NCBI GenBank assembly: GCA_035493835.1 | Contig: DATJHO010000016.1 | Coordinates: 1-64,000 of the forward strand | Length of the DNA stretch: 64,000 bases | Source: DASZTU01 sp035493835 | Lineage (GTDB): Bacteria > Pseudomonadota > Alphaproteobacteria > Rhizobiales > Devosiaceae | Reading direction: 5' to 3' | In this document: one piece after another, positions 7,963 through 16,348 of the stretch | How the letters are laid out: every line of letters begins with the position of its first letter | Position numbering within the stretch: position 1 is the first letter of the stretch | Translations under genes and position numbers: made by a program | Notes under the pieces: generated by a model | What the model saw: the letters and a program-made list of their open reading frames with translations, nothing else | What the model was told of the DNA's origin: nothing | The model's database searches: none

Positions 7963-8148
7963 ATGGACGATGACGATGTTGTGCGCAGACCGAAGGCACA
8001 CGAAGTCGGCATGCCGCTCGATGCGATGTCGGTCGATGAACTCACCATGCGGATCGAGTTGCTCGAGACCGAGATCGAACGGCTGAAGCATGCGGTCGAG
8101 GCGCGAAAGAAGACGCGGTCGGCGGCGGACTCGCTCTTCAGGTTGTGA
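7963..8148 (+). CDS. DUF1192 family small protein
   Basis: 61 residues. The ATG at 7963 has GGAAAGGA about eight bases upstream. The conserved core is MPLDAMSVDELTMRIELLET followed by EIERLKHAVEARK, a short helical or coiled-coil segment, then a Ser/Leu end. DUF1192 proteins are about 60-70 residues and are confined mainly to Alphaproteobacteria; no function is known. Confidence 0.88.
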   Translation: MDDDDVVRRPKAHEVGMPLDAMSVDELTMRIELLETEIERLKHAVEARKKTRSAADSLFRL

Positions 8149-8201
8149 GGGAAGGATCAGAGCAGCGGAAAAATTCGGTAGGGTTAAGAAACCTCGCTCT
8201 G

Positions 8202-8216
8202 TTAACTCACAATTAA
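8202..8216 (+). promoter_or_regulatory. CtrA-type binding site
   Basis: TTAA-CTCACAA-TTAA matches the full CtrA consensus TTAA-N7-TTAA. Extra TTAA half-sites flank it (about 8184 and 8227). It lies 235 bases upstream of rcdA, whose Caulobacter counterpart acts in CtrA turnover. Confidence 0.65.
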
Positions 8217-8237
8217 TTGCACTGCGTTAACTTTGAA

Positions 8238-8332
8238 CCTGTCCAGTTTCTGGACTTACAGAGTGGTTTTTCCCTCTGTTTGACGCCTCCCTGTCAACTC
8301 TCGAGAGCCGTTTTTACGGCTCTTTTTCTTTT
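8238..8332 (+). ncRNA. candidate small RNA made of four stem-loops
   Basis: Four perfect or near-perfect hairpins follow one another with almost no gap: GTCCAG/CTGGAC (8241-8255), ACAGAG/CTCTGT (8258-8279), TTGAC/GTCAA (8280-8297, loop GCCTCCCT) and AGAGCCG/CGGCTCT (8304-8323). The last is followed by TTTTTCTTTT. No ORF spans the region. The CtrA-type box sits where an activator would bind for a start near 8238-8245. The 5' end is a guess. It could instead be the DUF1192 3' end or an attenuated rcdA leader. Confidence 0.5.
8304..8332 (+). terminator. intrinsic terminator upstream of rcdA
   Basis: Stem AGAGCCG / CGGCTCT with loop TTTTTA, then a T-rich run with a single C. It would end either the candidate sRNA or transcripts from the DUF1192 gene. 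Confidence 0.85.
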
Positions 8333-8450
8333 CCGGCAGGGGAGGGGCAGCGCTCGGTTAAGCGCGCCGCAACGGTTCGGGCATGATATCGATGACGACC
8401 GCCGCCAATGCGCGTAGCATGGCTGGGCATATTTTCTATCGAGGTGGACC

Positions 8451-8975
8451 GTGGGCGACGGCAACAATAATGGCCAGGCGATCGCAATCGGGCCCCGTAT
8501 CGTGGCATCGGGCGGCTTCAACCTGCTCTATCGCGAGGGTATGGGGCTGATCGAGGAGGTTGCTGCCTACCTCGATGGCAGCGGTCGGGAAGAGACCCGC
8601 GGGCTGCCGCGCGAGGTGGCATTCGCCTACGCGACCGAATCGATGCGGCTGACCACAAGGCTAATGCAGATTGCATCGTGGCTGCTGCTGCAGCGGGCCG
8701 TCAACGAGGGTGAGATCACTGCCGAAAATGCCCGGATCGAAAAGGAAAAGGTCAAGTTTTCGGAGACACCGGCCGAACGCGGCGGCCCTGGCTTTACCGG
8801 CCTGCCCGAGGCGCTCAAGACGTTCATGGACCGCGGCGATCGCCTGTTCGAAAAGGTGATGCAGTTCGACAAGCTCGAGCGCGGCATCGCCGAGCCGCCG
8901 GCCGAGGCGGCTGAGAACGGCGTCGCCGACCAGCTGGCGCGGCTGCGCGCCGCCTATGTCAGGCTGAAGCAATAG
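8451..8975 (+). CDS. rcdA: RcdA (DUF1465), protease adaptor for CtrA degradation
   Basis: 174 residues. The GTG at 8451 is preceded by GAGGTGG. Conserved DUF1465 segments are FNLLYREGMGLIEEVAAYLD, FAYATESMRLTTRLMQIASW and LLLQRAVNEGE. They are followed by the ATP/linker-like KFSETPAERGGPGFTGLPEA and a helix ending AAYVRLKQ. In Caulobacter RcdA is an adaptor that, with PopA and CpdR, brings CtrA to ClpXP at the pole. The fold is a three-helix bundle dimer. The upstream CtrA-type box suggests CtrA itself may control this locus, although a terminator lies between box and gene. Confidence 0.9.
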   Translation: MGDGNNNGQAIAIGPRIVASGGFNLLYREGMGLIEEVAAYLDGSGREETRGLPREVAFAYATESMRLTTRLMQIASWLLLQRAVNEGEITAENARIEKEKVKFSETPAERGGPGFTGLPEALKTFMDRGDRLFEKVMQFDKLERGIAEPPAEAAENGVADQLARLRAAYVRLKQ

Positions 8976-9048
8976 GGCCCTAAACGACCCCACCCTGACC
9001 CTCGGTGCCTTGGGGCGCGCTCAAGGGCCGCCACGAGCCAAATAACAA

Positions 9049-9072
9049 AAGCCCGGCTTCATGGCCGGGCTT
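9049..9072 (-). terminator. intrinsic terminator of rpmE
   Basis: AAGCCCGGC / GCCGGGCTT stem with a six-base loop, followed on the minus strand by TTGTTATT. It lies 30 bases past the rpmE stop. Confidence 0.8.
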
Positions 9073-9101
9073 CTGCAAAACTGAATTTTGACAAGCTGCA
9101 A

Positions 9102-9326
9102 TCAGCTGCCGAGAATGCCCTTGAAGCGCTCCTTGAAGCGCGAGACGCGGCCGCCGCGGTCCATCAGCTGGCCCGTGCCGCCGGTCCAGGCGGGGTGCGT
9201 CTTGGGGTCGATGTCGAGCTGCAGCGTGTCGCCTTCCTTGCCCCAGGTCGAGCGCGTCTGATAGGTGCTGCCGTCCGTCGTCGCCACAGTGATCATGTGG
9301 TAGTCCGGATGGATATCTTTCTTCAT
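9102..9326 (-). CDS. rpmE: 50S ribosomal protein bL31
   Basis: 74 residues starting MKKDIHPDYHMITV, the universal bL31 N-terminus. KTHPAWTG and the end GRVSRFKERFKGILGS are also typical. The zinc-binding cysteines of the C+ form are absent, so this is the C- (zinc-independent) form usual in Alphaproteobacteria. The ATG at 9326 is chosen over one at 9344, which adds MISGFP. It is divergent from the ABC exporter. Confidence 0.95.
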   Translation of the reverse strand: MKKDIHPDYHMITVATTDGSTYQTRSTWGKEGDTLQLDIDPKTHPAWTGGTGQLMDRGGRVSRFKERFKGILGS

Positions 9327-9493
9327 GGGGAACCCCGAAATCAAACGGGCGCCGCAGCGCCCGGAGCCAACTCTTTGACCGTTGCGCGGCTTTTACAGAA
9401 GATGTTGCCCGGAGGCAAGGGGAACTCGCAACTGTTCGGTTTCGCGCCAAACGAGTTGCGGCAAATGTGGTTCTTCCCTATTTAGGGGGCGCT

Positions 9494-11329
9494 TTGAGAA
9501 CGCCCCGCACCATGCGCGAGCGGGTTCGGCAGGCCACTGGCAAAGCAGGGGCGGCAGGATCCAGATCGACCAGCTACACGATGCAGCCGCTGCGTCGGCT
9601 ATTGCCTTTCCTGCTGCGCTATCCATGGCGGCTGGGGTTGATGCTGGTGTTCCTGCTGACCAGCGCCATCTCGCAGCTCATCATCCCGAGTTATGCCGGC
9701 AAGGTGATCGATGGCGGCTTTTCGGCCGGCAACATCAATGCGGTCACCCATTACGGCTGGGCCATTGTAGGCGCTGCGGCCGTCATGGCCATCGCCAGTT
9801 CGGCGCGCTTTTATTTCGTCTCGGTGCTGGGCGAGCGGGTGCTGACCGACATCAGGCGCAGCGTTTTCGACCATTTGCTGACGCTCGATTCCACCTTTTA
9901 CGACACCCACCGGGTCGGCGAGCTGACCTCGCGGCTGACAGGCGACGTCGCAACCATCCGTTCGGCGGTGGGCTTCAGCCTCTCTTCGCTGCTACGCAAC
10001 ATCGTCACCCTGGCGGGCGCGGTGGTGCTGATGTTCCTGACCAGCTTCTATCTGGCGCTGGCCGTGGTGGTGATCACGCCCATCGTTTCTATCCCGATGC
10101 TCGTCATCGGGCGGCGCCTGCGCCGGATGTCGCGCAAGGCGCAGGATGCCCTTGCCGAGATGTCGGCTATGGCGACCGAAGCGCTGGGCGCCAGCAAAAC
10201 CATCAAATCCTTCGTGCAGGAGCCCGAGCAATCGCGCCAATATGGCGCGCGCGCCGAGGAAAGCTACAACGCCGAGACCACTCGGCTGATCGCGCGCTCG
10301 GCCATGGTCGGCGTGATGATGTTCGTTGCAACCGCCGGGCTCGTGATCCTGGTCTGGTGGGGCGCGCATCTGGTGATTGCCGGCCAGGCCACGGGCGGCC
10401 AGCTCGCCCAGTTCATGATCTACGCCGTCATGGCGTCCAATTCGATCTCGGCACTCGCCGATCTCGCCGGCACGGTCCAGTCGGTCGCGGGGGCCACCGA
10501 AAGGCTGGTCGAGATTCTCGAAACCAAGCCGCGGCTGACATCGCCGGCAAGGCCGAAGCCGTTCCCAAAGCCGCCGCAGGGCACCGTAGCCTTCGAGGCC
10601 GTCGATTTCGCCTATCTGGTGCGCGACAATATTCCGGTGCTTCGCGACGTGAGCTTTGCCGTCCGCCCGGGCGAAAAGGTGGCGCTGGTGGGCCCGTCGG
10701 GGGCTGGCAAATCGACCATCTTCGGCATGGTGCAGCGCTTTTACGATGTTACCGCTGGCACCGTGAAGGTCGATGGCCTTGATGTGCGTGAAGTCGACCA
10801 GGCGGAGCTCAGAAGCCGGTTCGCCTATGTCGAGCAGGAGCCCACGATCTTTGCCGGTACCATCGCGGACAATATCCGGTTTGGAAAACTGGAGGCGACG
10901 GATGAGGAAGTGCGCGCCGCGGCCAAGGCGGCGCTGGTCGACGATTATGTGGCAGAGCTCGAGAACGGCTACGACACCATGGTGGGTGAGCGTGGCATCA
11001 TGCTTTCGGGCGGCCAGAAGCAGCGGTTGGCGATTGCCCGCGCGCTGATCAAGGACGCACCGATCCTGCTGCTCGACGAGGCGACGAGCGCCCTCGATGC
11101 GCAGAGCGAACGGCTGGTGCAGATCGCACTGGAGCGGCTGATGGAGGGGCGCACCTCACTGGTGATCGCCCATCGGCTCGCCACCATTCGTGATGCCGAC
11201 CGCATCCTGGTGCTCGACCACGGGCAGCTGATCGATGAGGGCACGCACGACCAGCTGGTCAAGAAGGGCGGCCGCTACGCCGAATTGGCCAAGCTGCAAT
11301 TTCGCCACGAAGCCACGGCGGCTGAATAG
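9494..11329 (+). CDS. ABC exporter, fused permease and ATPase (ABCB/MsbA-like)
   Basis: About 611 residues. The N-terminal half has six predicted membrane segments with the coupling motif THRVGELTSRLTGDVATIRS. The C-terminal ATPase has Walker A GPSGAGKS (near 399), the Q-loop YVEQEP, signature LSGGQKQ (near 504), Walker B ILLLDEAT and the switch His in IAHRLATI. Two such subunits form a half-transporter dimer; the substrate may be lipid or drug. A TTG at 9494 follows TAGGGGG; an ATG at 9512 is an alternative. In Rhizobiales a gene of this kind often neighbours rpmE. Confidence 0.92.
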   Translation: MRTPRTMRERVRQATGKAGAAGSRSTSYTMQPLRRLLPFLLRYPWRLGLMLVFLLTSAISQLIIPSYAGKVIDGGFSAGNINAVTHYGWAIVGAAAVMAIASSARFYFVSVLGERVLTDIRRSVFDHLLTLDSTFYDTHRVGELTSRLTGDVATIRSAVGFSLSSLLRNIVTLAGAVVLMFLTSFYLALAVVVITPIVSIPMLVIGRRLRRMSRKAQDALAEMSAMATEALGASKTIKSFVQEPEQSRQYGARAEESYNAETTRLIARSAMVGVMMFVATAGLVILVWWGAHLVIAGQATGGQLAQFMIYAVMASNSISALADLAGTVQSVAGATERLVEILETKPRLTSPARPKPFPKPPQGTVAFEAVDFAYLVRDNIPVLRDVSFAVRPGEKVALVGPSGAGKSTIFGMVQRFYDVTAGTVKVDGLDVREVDQAELRSRFAYVEQEPTIFAGTIADNIRFGKLEATDEEVRAAAKAALVDDYVAELENGYDTMVGERGIMLSGGQKQRLAIARALIKDAPILLLDEATSALDAQSERLVQIALERLMEGRTSLVIAHRLATIRDADRILVLDHGQLIDEGTHDQLVKKGGRYAELAKLQFRHEATAAE

Positions 11330-11387
11330 GGGCCGGGCGCTTTTTTGCACTGGCGGTGGAACCACTCGCGGACGCCGGACGGCGCCC

Positions 11388-11576
11388 TCAGGACGCCGCG
11401 TTTCGAGCGAGCTCGACAAAAGCCTGCAGTGCATTTTCGGCGACAAGGTAGACGCCAAAAACAATTGCCAGGCTGACAATGGCGATGCCTACAAGCGTGA
11501 AGAGCCCTTTCTCACCGAAGTGAAACAGGCCCGGATGGTTGGCTTTGAATGCGTGTGGATCGATGGTCGAGTGCAT
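11388..11576 (-). CDS. hypothetical small single-pass membrane protein
   Basis: 62 residues. A hydrophilic N-terminus (MHSTIDPHAFKANHPGLFHF) precedes one clear membrane helix (GLFTLVGIAIVSLAIVFGVY) and a short amphipathic tail. No family is recognised. There is no good ribosome site before the ATG, and codon use is less GC-rich than its neighbours. On the opposite strand an overlapping frame (11535-11678) encodes a 47-residue Cys-containing peptide that could be the real gene instead. The call rests mainly on the transmembrane pattern. Confidence 0.35.
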   Translation of the reverse strand: MHSTIDPHAFKANHPGLFHFGEKGLFTLVGIAIVSLAIVFGVYLVAENALQAFVELARNAAS

Positions 11577-11715
11577 GATGGCTACTACATGCGTTGCCGG
11601 GATTGTGGTTTCAAGGGGGCAGTCAAGGTCACTGCCGACATGCTTTCGTCGCGACCACCGCGATGCAGCGAATTTTAGAAGATGCGGTAAGCAGGGCTTA
11701 ACCGACCCCACGCCT

Positions 11716-11940
11716 GTTCCGCTCACGCATGAGCGATGGGGCCAACATCCCGCCGGCGGGAGACCTCGCCCTTCGACGGGTCAGGGTGAGGTCTTGAGAA
11801 TGTGGCCCGCGCGAAAAACAGCAACCCAAAACAGCTTGGCCAGCCTGCCAACAATACCCCACCTCATGGTGAGCTTGTCGAACCATGGGCCGCAAGCGCA
11901 AGACCTCGCTCCTTCGACTCGGGCGCTGGCGCAGCCAGCC
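11716..11940. repeat. gap between the hypothetical gene and the OmpA-domain gene, with family B repeat halves
   Basis: Contains CCTCATGGTGAGCTTGTCGA followed by ACCATGGG, and CTTCGACGGGTCAGGGTGAG. These are degenerate halves of the family B palindrome seen at 5685 and 14188. No gene is credible here. Confidence 0.55.
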
Positions 11941-11961
11941 GTGAAGGTCTCCGCCGCCCGT

Positions 11962-12987
11962 CTATCCGTCGGTCAGCCTGAACTCGATGCGGCGGTTTTT
12001 GGCGTAGGCCTCTTCGGTGTCGCCGGTGTCGATCGGACGATTGTCGCCAAAGCCCGCCGGCACCAAACGCTTGGGATCGATGCCCTGCGCGACGAGGAAT
12101 TTTGCCACCGCGATCGCACGGGCGGCCGACAATTCCCAGTTGGAGGGGAATTGCGCCGTCGAGATCGGCCGCTTGTCGGTGTGCCCGTCGATGCGCAGCA
12201 CCCAGTTGATGTCGGGGGGGATTTCCTTGGCGATGGCGCTGAAGGCGGCGGCCAGCTGCGTCAGCTCCTGCTTGCCTTGGTCGGAGATGGTGGCCTGGCC
12301 GGCCGGGAACAGCACTTCGGACTGGAACACGAAGCGGTCGCCGACCACCTGGATGTCGGCGCGTCCCTCTAGCACCTGCCTGAGCCGCCCAAAGAAATCC
12401 GAGCGATAGCGCGACAAATCCTGGACGCGCTGCGCCAGGGCCAGGTTGAGGCGGCGGCCGAGATCGGCGATGGCGGTTTTGGACTCGGCGTCCTTGGATT
12501 CAGACGCATCGAGCGCGGTTTCGAGCGCCGCGATCTGGGTGCGGAGGGCGGCAAGCTGCTGGTTAAGCAGCGCCACCTGGGCGTTTTCCTGGTCGGTAAG
12601 CTGCTTTTGGCTGTCCAGCTGCGAATTCAGCCCGGCGATCTGGGCATCCTTGTCGCCGCTGCCGTTCCCGAGCGCCGTGATCTGGGCGGTAAGCTTGTCC
12701 TTGCTCGCCTCGGTCGAGGCAAGGGTTGCGGAAAGGGTTGCGACTTGCGACTGCAGGTCCGAGGAGTTGGATCGCTCCAGCTGCAGCATGTTGGTGAGCT
12801 GGGCGATCTGCGAATTGAGACGGGTGAGGGCGGTATCCTTGCCCTTGATCTGCTGGCCGAGGAAGAACTGGGCGAGCATGAACAGCGAGAGCAGGAAGAT
12901 GATGACGAGAAGCAGGCTCGATAACGCATCGACAAAGCCGGGCCAGTAATTGGTGACCTGGCTACGCCGCATCCGGGAGGAAGGCAT
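11962..12987 (-). CDS. MotB-like OmpA-domain peptidoglycan-binding protein
   Basis: 341 residues. One membrane helix near residues 20-43 (FVDALSSLLLVIIFLLSLFM) is followed by a long coiled coil (about 55-195) rich in Gln/Leu/Ala. The OmpA_C domain contains EVLFPAGQATIS, LRIDGHTDKRPIS, ELSAARAIAVAKFL and KNRRIEF. The ATG at 12987 has GGAG six bases upstream. It follows the MotA/TolQ-like gene by 21 bases, so the pair probably forms an ion-driven, wall-anchored stator. No flagellar genes are nearby, so an envelope rather than flagellar role is likely. Confidence 0.88.
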   Translation of the reverse strand: MPSSRMRRSQVTNYWPGFVDALSSLLLVIIFLLSLFMLAQFFLGQQIKGKDTALTRLNSQIAQLTNMLQLERSNSSDLQSQVATLSATLASTEASKDKLTAQITALGNGSGDKDAQIAGLNSQLDSQKQLTDQENAQVALLNQQLAALRTQIAALETALDASESKDAESKTAIADLGRRLNLALAQRVQDLSRYRSDFFGRLRQVLEGRADIQVVGDRFVFQSEVLFPAGQATISDQGKQELTQLAAAFSAIAKEIPPDINWVLRIDGHTDKRPISTAQFPSNWELSAARAIAVAKFLVAQGIDPKRLVPAGFGDNRPIDTGDTEEAYAKNRRIEFRLTDG

Positions 12988-13008
12988 GGTGCTCTCCGTC
13001 GCCGCGGG

Positions 13009-14019
13009 CTAGCCGCCGCGCCTTTCGTTCTCGCGCGCGTTCTGATCCTCGCGCAGCATCGCCTCGATCAGTTCGCGCAGCTTGCGGTTGGTTTGGTTCT
13101 GCTCGCTGATATGGGTCCTGAGATCGTCCTGCTCGGCGCGGATGTGCTTGACCAGCCCGTCGATGCCGCGCGCCAGTTCGGCCATGGCGCGAATGGCGTT
13201 CTGCTGCGAATCCGAGCGTTGCATGGTCGAGCCCAATTGCTCGAACAGCGCCTGCATCTCGTCGCCCGATACGCCCAGGCCCGTCGCCTGCATGGCGGTG
13301 ACCGGATGGTCGAGCTCGGTCATCGAGGTCATCCAGTCTTCGAGGTCGGTATAGAAGGCGTTCTGCGCCTGGCTGGTCTGCAGGTCCAAAAAGCCCAGGA
13401 TCAGCGAGGCGGAGAGCCCGAACAGGGACGCCGAGAACGCGGTGCCCATGCCGCCCAGCGGCGCCACCAGGCCCTCCTTGAGGTTGTTGAACAGCGTCGT
13501 GCTGTCGGCGGAAGTGGCATTTAGCGCCTGTATCACGGTTGCCACCGACGTCACCGTCTGGAGCAGGCCGTAAAAGGTGCCCAACAGGCCCAGAAAGACC
13601 AGTAGGCCGGTGAGATAGCGCGAGGTGTCCTTGGCTTCATCGAGCCGGTTACCTACCGAGTCTAGAATGGTGCGCATGCTGGCCGGCGTAATCACGGACT
13701 CCCCGAGCCTGTCGCGCAGCAGCCCGGCGACCGGCGCCAGCAAAACCGGCGGGCGCCCATCGTTGAGGCCGCCATCCTGGAGCGAGTTCAGCCACTTGAT
13801 CTCCGGAAAAAGCCGGATGATCTGGCGAAAACTCAGGAAAATGCCGCTCGCCGCGACGAGGAGAATCAGCGAGTTGATGAATGGATTGGCCCAATAGAAG
13901 GTGATGATCTGGCCGCTGATGATGAGCCCGACCAAAGCAACAATAATCAAGAAAATCAGGATCTTGACCAGATAAACGACCGGACTTGCCAGATGGTATG
14001 GGTCGTAAGCTTGCGCCAT
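13009..14019 (-). CDS. MotA/TolQ/ExbB-type proton channel subunit
   Basis: 336 residues. Hydrophobic segments lie near residues 15-38 and 45-65, and a channel pair lies near 135-160 and 185-215. The motif GLLGTFYGLLQTVTSV and LVAPLGGMGTAFSASLFGLSA is the MotA/TolQ/ExbB channel signature. The cytoplasmic tail is charged and helical, ending in NARENERRGG. It is first in a two-gene operon with the OmpA-domain partner. Compared with TolQ (at 34476 in this window) it is longer and clearly a separate system. Confidence 0.88.
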   Translation of the reverse strand: MAQAYDPYHLASPVVYLVKILIFLIIVALVGLIISGQIITFYWANPFINSLILLVAASGIFLSFRQIIRLFPEIKWLNSLQDGGLNDGRPPVLLAPVAGLLRDRLGESVITPASMRTILDSVGNRLDEAKDTSRYLTGLLVFLGLLGTFYGLLQTVTSVATVIQALNATSADSTTLFNNLKEGLVAPLGGMGTAFSASLFGLSASLILGFLDLQTSQAQNAFYTDLEDWMTSMTELDHPVTAMQATGLGVSGDEMQALFEQLGSTMQRSDSQQNAIRAMAELARGIDGLVKHIRAEQDDLRTHISEQNQTNRKLRELIEAMLREDQNARENERRGG

Positions 14020-14187
14020 GGGCCTAAAATGGTTCGGACGGGTCAGGGGAAGATAGTCACAACATAAAGACGTGACAATGGCTTAGCGCCGACACGGGCC
14101 GGGCAATTATTCGCTACCAACCGGTTTTTCGATAGCGGTCAAATACGGCGGGGGTAGGGCGAGGGGCGCCGCCGGTGTTGGTCGCCC

Positions 14188-14272
14188 GAACTCGTCCTTC
14201 GACAAGCTCAGGATGAGGTCCTCCGGGTACTGCATCCGAGGCCTTCAGGGTGAGCCTGTCGAACCACGAGAG
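14188..14272. repeat. dispersed palindromic repeat, family B (inverted copy)
   Basis: CTCGTCCTTCGACAAGCTCA and GGATGAGG, then GGTGAGCCTGTCGAACCACG. It is the reverse complement arrangement of the copy at 5685-5763 and ends 15 bases from the suhB-like stop. Confidence 0.7.
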
Positions 14273-14286
14273 CCGGGCACCGCGGC

Positions 14287-15078
14287 CTACTGCACCGACT
14301 TGATGATTTTTTGCAGCTGGCGCTGGATGTCTTCGTTGCCGGCGATGACCTGGCCGTTCCAGATGCTGCCGGGGGTGCCGGCGTAGTCGGTCATGGTGCC
14401 GCCGGCCTCGCGCAGCATCAGCCAGCCGGGGGCGACGTCCCAGGGGGCGAGGCGGGCTTCCCAATAGCCGTCAAAGCGCCCGGCGGCGAGCCAGGCAAGG
14501 TCAGTGGAGGCCGAGCCGGTGCGCCGGAGGCCGGCGGTGGCGGGCGCGATCTGGGAGATCTGGCGTAGCGTAAGGGCGTCGTCGGGGGTGCCGGTCACCT
14601 TGATGCCGGTGGCCACGACGCTATCGGCCAGATGCTTGCGGGCCGCGACGCGCAGGCGCTTGCGGTCGCCTAGCCAGGCGCCGCCGCCCCGCTCGGCGGT
14701 GAAGAGCTCATCCATCACCGGGTTGTAGATCACCGAGGCGACGATGTCCTGGCCGCGCTCGAGCGCGATGGCGACGGCAAACATCGGAATGCCGTGCATG
14801 AAATTGGTGGTGCCATCGAGCGGATCGACGATCCAGCGGTGCTGGCCGTCGGTGCCCGCCACTTCGCCGCCTTCCTCCATCAGAAAGGCATAGGTCGGGC
14901 GAGCCTTTTGCAGTTCTTCGAAGACGATTTGCTCGGCCCGCTTGTCGGCATTGGTAACGAAATCGGCCGGTCCCTTGCGGGAAACCTGGAGATTTTCGAT
15001 CTCGCCAAAATCGCGGGTCAGCGAGCGGCCGGCCTTGATCGCGGCATTGACCATGACGTTGAGTAGGGCGGAGCGCAT
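14287..15078 (-). CDS. suhB: inositol monophosphatase family protein
   Basis: 263 residues. The metal-binding signatures are DFVTNADKRAEQIVFEEL, EEGGEVAG, WIVDPLDGTTNFMHGIPMFA and, near the C-terminus, WDVAPGWLMLREAGG. These are the IMPase/SuhB motifs that hold the Mg2+ ions. It hydrolyses inositol-1-phosphate or related phosphates; SuhB in enterics also binds NusA and rRNA antitermination complexes. The ATG at 15078 gives the family length. A longer open frame to 15603 is shadow of the Sel1 gene. Confidence 0.93.
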   Translation of the reverse strand: MRSALLNVMVNAAIKAGRSLTRDFGEIENLQVSRKGPADFVTNADKRAEQIVFEELQKARPTYAFLMEEGGEVAGTDGQHRWIVDPLDGTTNFMHGIPMFAVAIALERGQDIVASVIYNPVMDELFTAERGGGAWLGDRKRLRVAARKHLADSVVATGIKVTGTPDDALTLRQISQIAPATAGLRRTGSASTDLAWLAAGRFDGYWEARLAPWDVAPGWLMLREAGGTMTDYAGTPGSIWNGQVIAGNEDIQRQLQKIIKSVQ

Positions 15079-15151
15079 CGAAACAGCCTGACAGAGGGAG
15101 GAAAGCGGCCCAGTCGGCCGAACCGCTTCTTGCCGCAGAAGCAGCCGCGGT

Positions 15152-16348
15152 TCAAGGGTCTTGCGATGGCGCCGGGGTTGCAGCCGCACTTGCCGCGGTT
15201 GCAGAGCTCTCGGGCGGCACCTGTTCCGCCGGGGTCGGCAGAGTATGGCCAGTGCTGGGCGGAGCGGGGCGGCTGGCCTCGGCGACATTGGTCGGCGGCG
15301 TCGAGGGCCAGAAACGGGCCAATTCCTCGGCCTTGGCCAACTCATCGGACGGGATGGAGACCAGAAGCTTGTCGAGCACGGGGTCGGACAAGCCCTGCCG
15401 GCGAGCCAAAGCGCGCCACATGGCCGCCTGCTCGAGATCGAGATCGACGCCCTCGCCGACCGCCAGCAATTTGGCATAGCGGTTCTGCGCCACGGCGTTG
15501 CCCGCATCGGCGGCCTGCTTGTACCAGCGCACGGCGCCAGCGAGGTCGCGCGGCGCCCCCTGGCCGAGATAAAGGATGGTCGCATAATCCACCTGGGCGG
15601 CAATATTTCCTGCCGCGGCCGCGAGGCCGATCTCGTGGGCGCCCTGCTTGGCGTCGGGAACGACGCCGCCGCCCTCCATCAGCATGGTGCCGTAGTCGTA
15701 TTGCGCCTCGGCCAGGCCAGAGTCTGCGGCCTCCTTCATCAACCCAGCCGCCTTCATCATGTTCGGCGGGACATAGAGCCCATCCATGTAGAGCAGGGCG
15801 AGGTTGTATTTGGCCGGCATGTAGCCGGAATTGGCGGCCTGGGTGAATAGTTCGGCCGCGCGCTTGCCGTCCTGGGGAACGCCACGGCCGTTCTGGTAGA
15901 GCATCGCCAATTCAAAGGCGGCGAGCATATCGCCATGGCGGCTGGCGATGTTGAACCAGGCGGCGGCCTTGCCGTCGTCTTCGGCGACGCCGAGGCCGTT
16001 ACCGTAGATTTCGCCGATCAGCGTCTGGGCGGCAGCATCGTTCATCTGGGCGCGCGGCAGGGCGAGGGCGAGGGCGGTGAGGTAAGCGCCGCGCTGATAG
16101 GCGCCATAGGCCTCGTCGACTTTGATCCGCGGCCCGAACACCTGGTTGCTGATATCCTGGGCGTCCTGCTGCTGGCCGCCGTCGGCCGAGGCCGACGCGG
16201 CGGAAGCGGGGGTTGCCGCGGGAGCCACCGCCGGCCTGTCGCGAAGCGGTGCCGGCAGCGGAAACGGCGCCCTGCTCGTCGCCGCAAAAGCCGGCGGGAC
16301 GAGGAGAAGCGGAAGAACGGCGAGCGCGGCGGCCGCGGGACGCGTCAC
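15152..16348 (-). CDS. Sel1-repeat exported protein
   Basis: 398 residues from a GTG at 16348 that overlaps the ThiE-like stop by four bases (GTGA), with GGAGAG upstream. A signal peptide (AALAVLPLLLVPPAFAATS) is followed by an Ala/Pro linker. About seven Sel1-type TPR repeats come next, e.g. GNGLGVAEDDGKAAAWFNIA, QNGRGVPQDGKRAAELFTQA and LGQGAPRDLAGAVRWYKQAA. The tail is Pro/Ala/Ser-rich. Sel1 proteins are periplasmic or membrane scaffolds; the partner is unknown. Translational coupling to the ThiE-like gene is evident. Confidence 0.85.
   Translation of the reverse strand: MTRPAAAALAVLPLLLVPPAFAATSRAPFPLPAPLRDRPAVAPAATPASAASASADGGQQQDAQDISNQVFGPRIKVDEAYGAYQRGAYLTALALALPRAQMNDAAAQTLIGEIYGNGLGVAEDDGKAAAWFNIASRHGDMLAAFELAMLYQNGRGVPQDGKRAAELFTQAANSGYMPAKYNLALLYMDGLYVPPNMMKAAGLMKEAADSGLAEAQYDYGTMLMEGGGVVPDAKQGAHEIGLAAAAGNIAAQVDYATILYLGQGAPRDLAGAVRWYKQAADAGNAVAQNRYAKLLAVGEGVDLDLEQAAMWRALARRQGLSDPVLDKLLVSIPSDELAKAEELARFWPSTPPTNVAEASRPAPPSTGHTLPTPAEQVPPESSATAASAAATPAPSQDP

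Noticed and set aside
6775..8148. Plus-strand ORF of 457 codons ending in the DUF1192 gene
   Set aside because: Only the last 61 residues are conserved; the rest is antisense to the quinone reductase.
15079..15603. N-terminal extension of the inositol monophosphatase ORF
   Set aside because: Antisense-frame overlap with the Sel1 gene; Arg/Pro-rich and not family-like.
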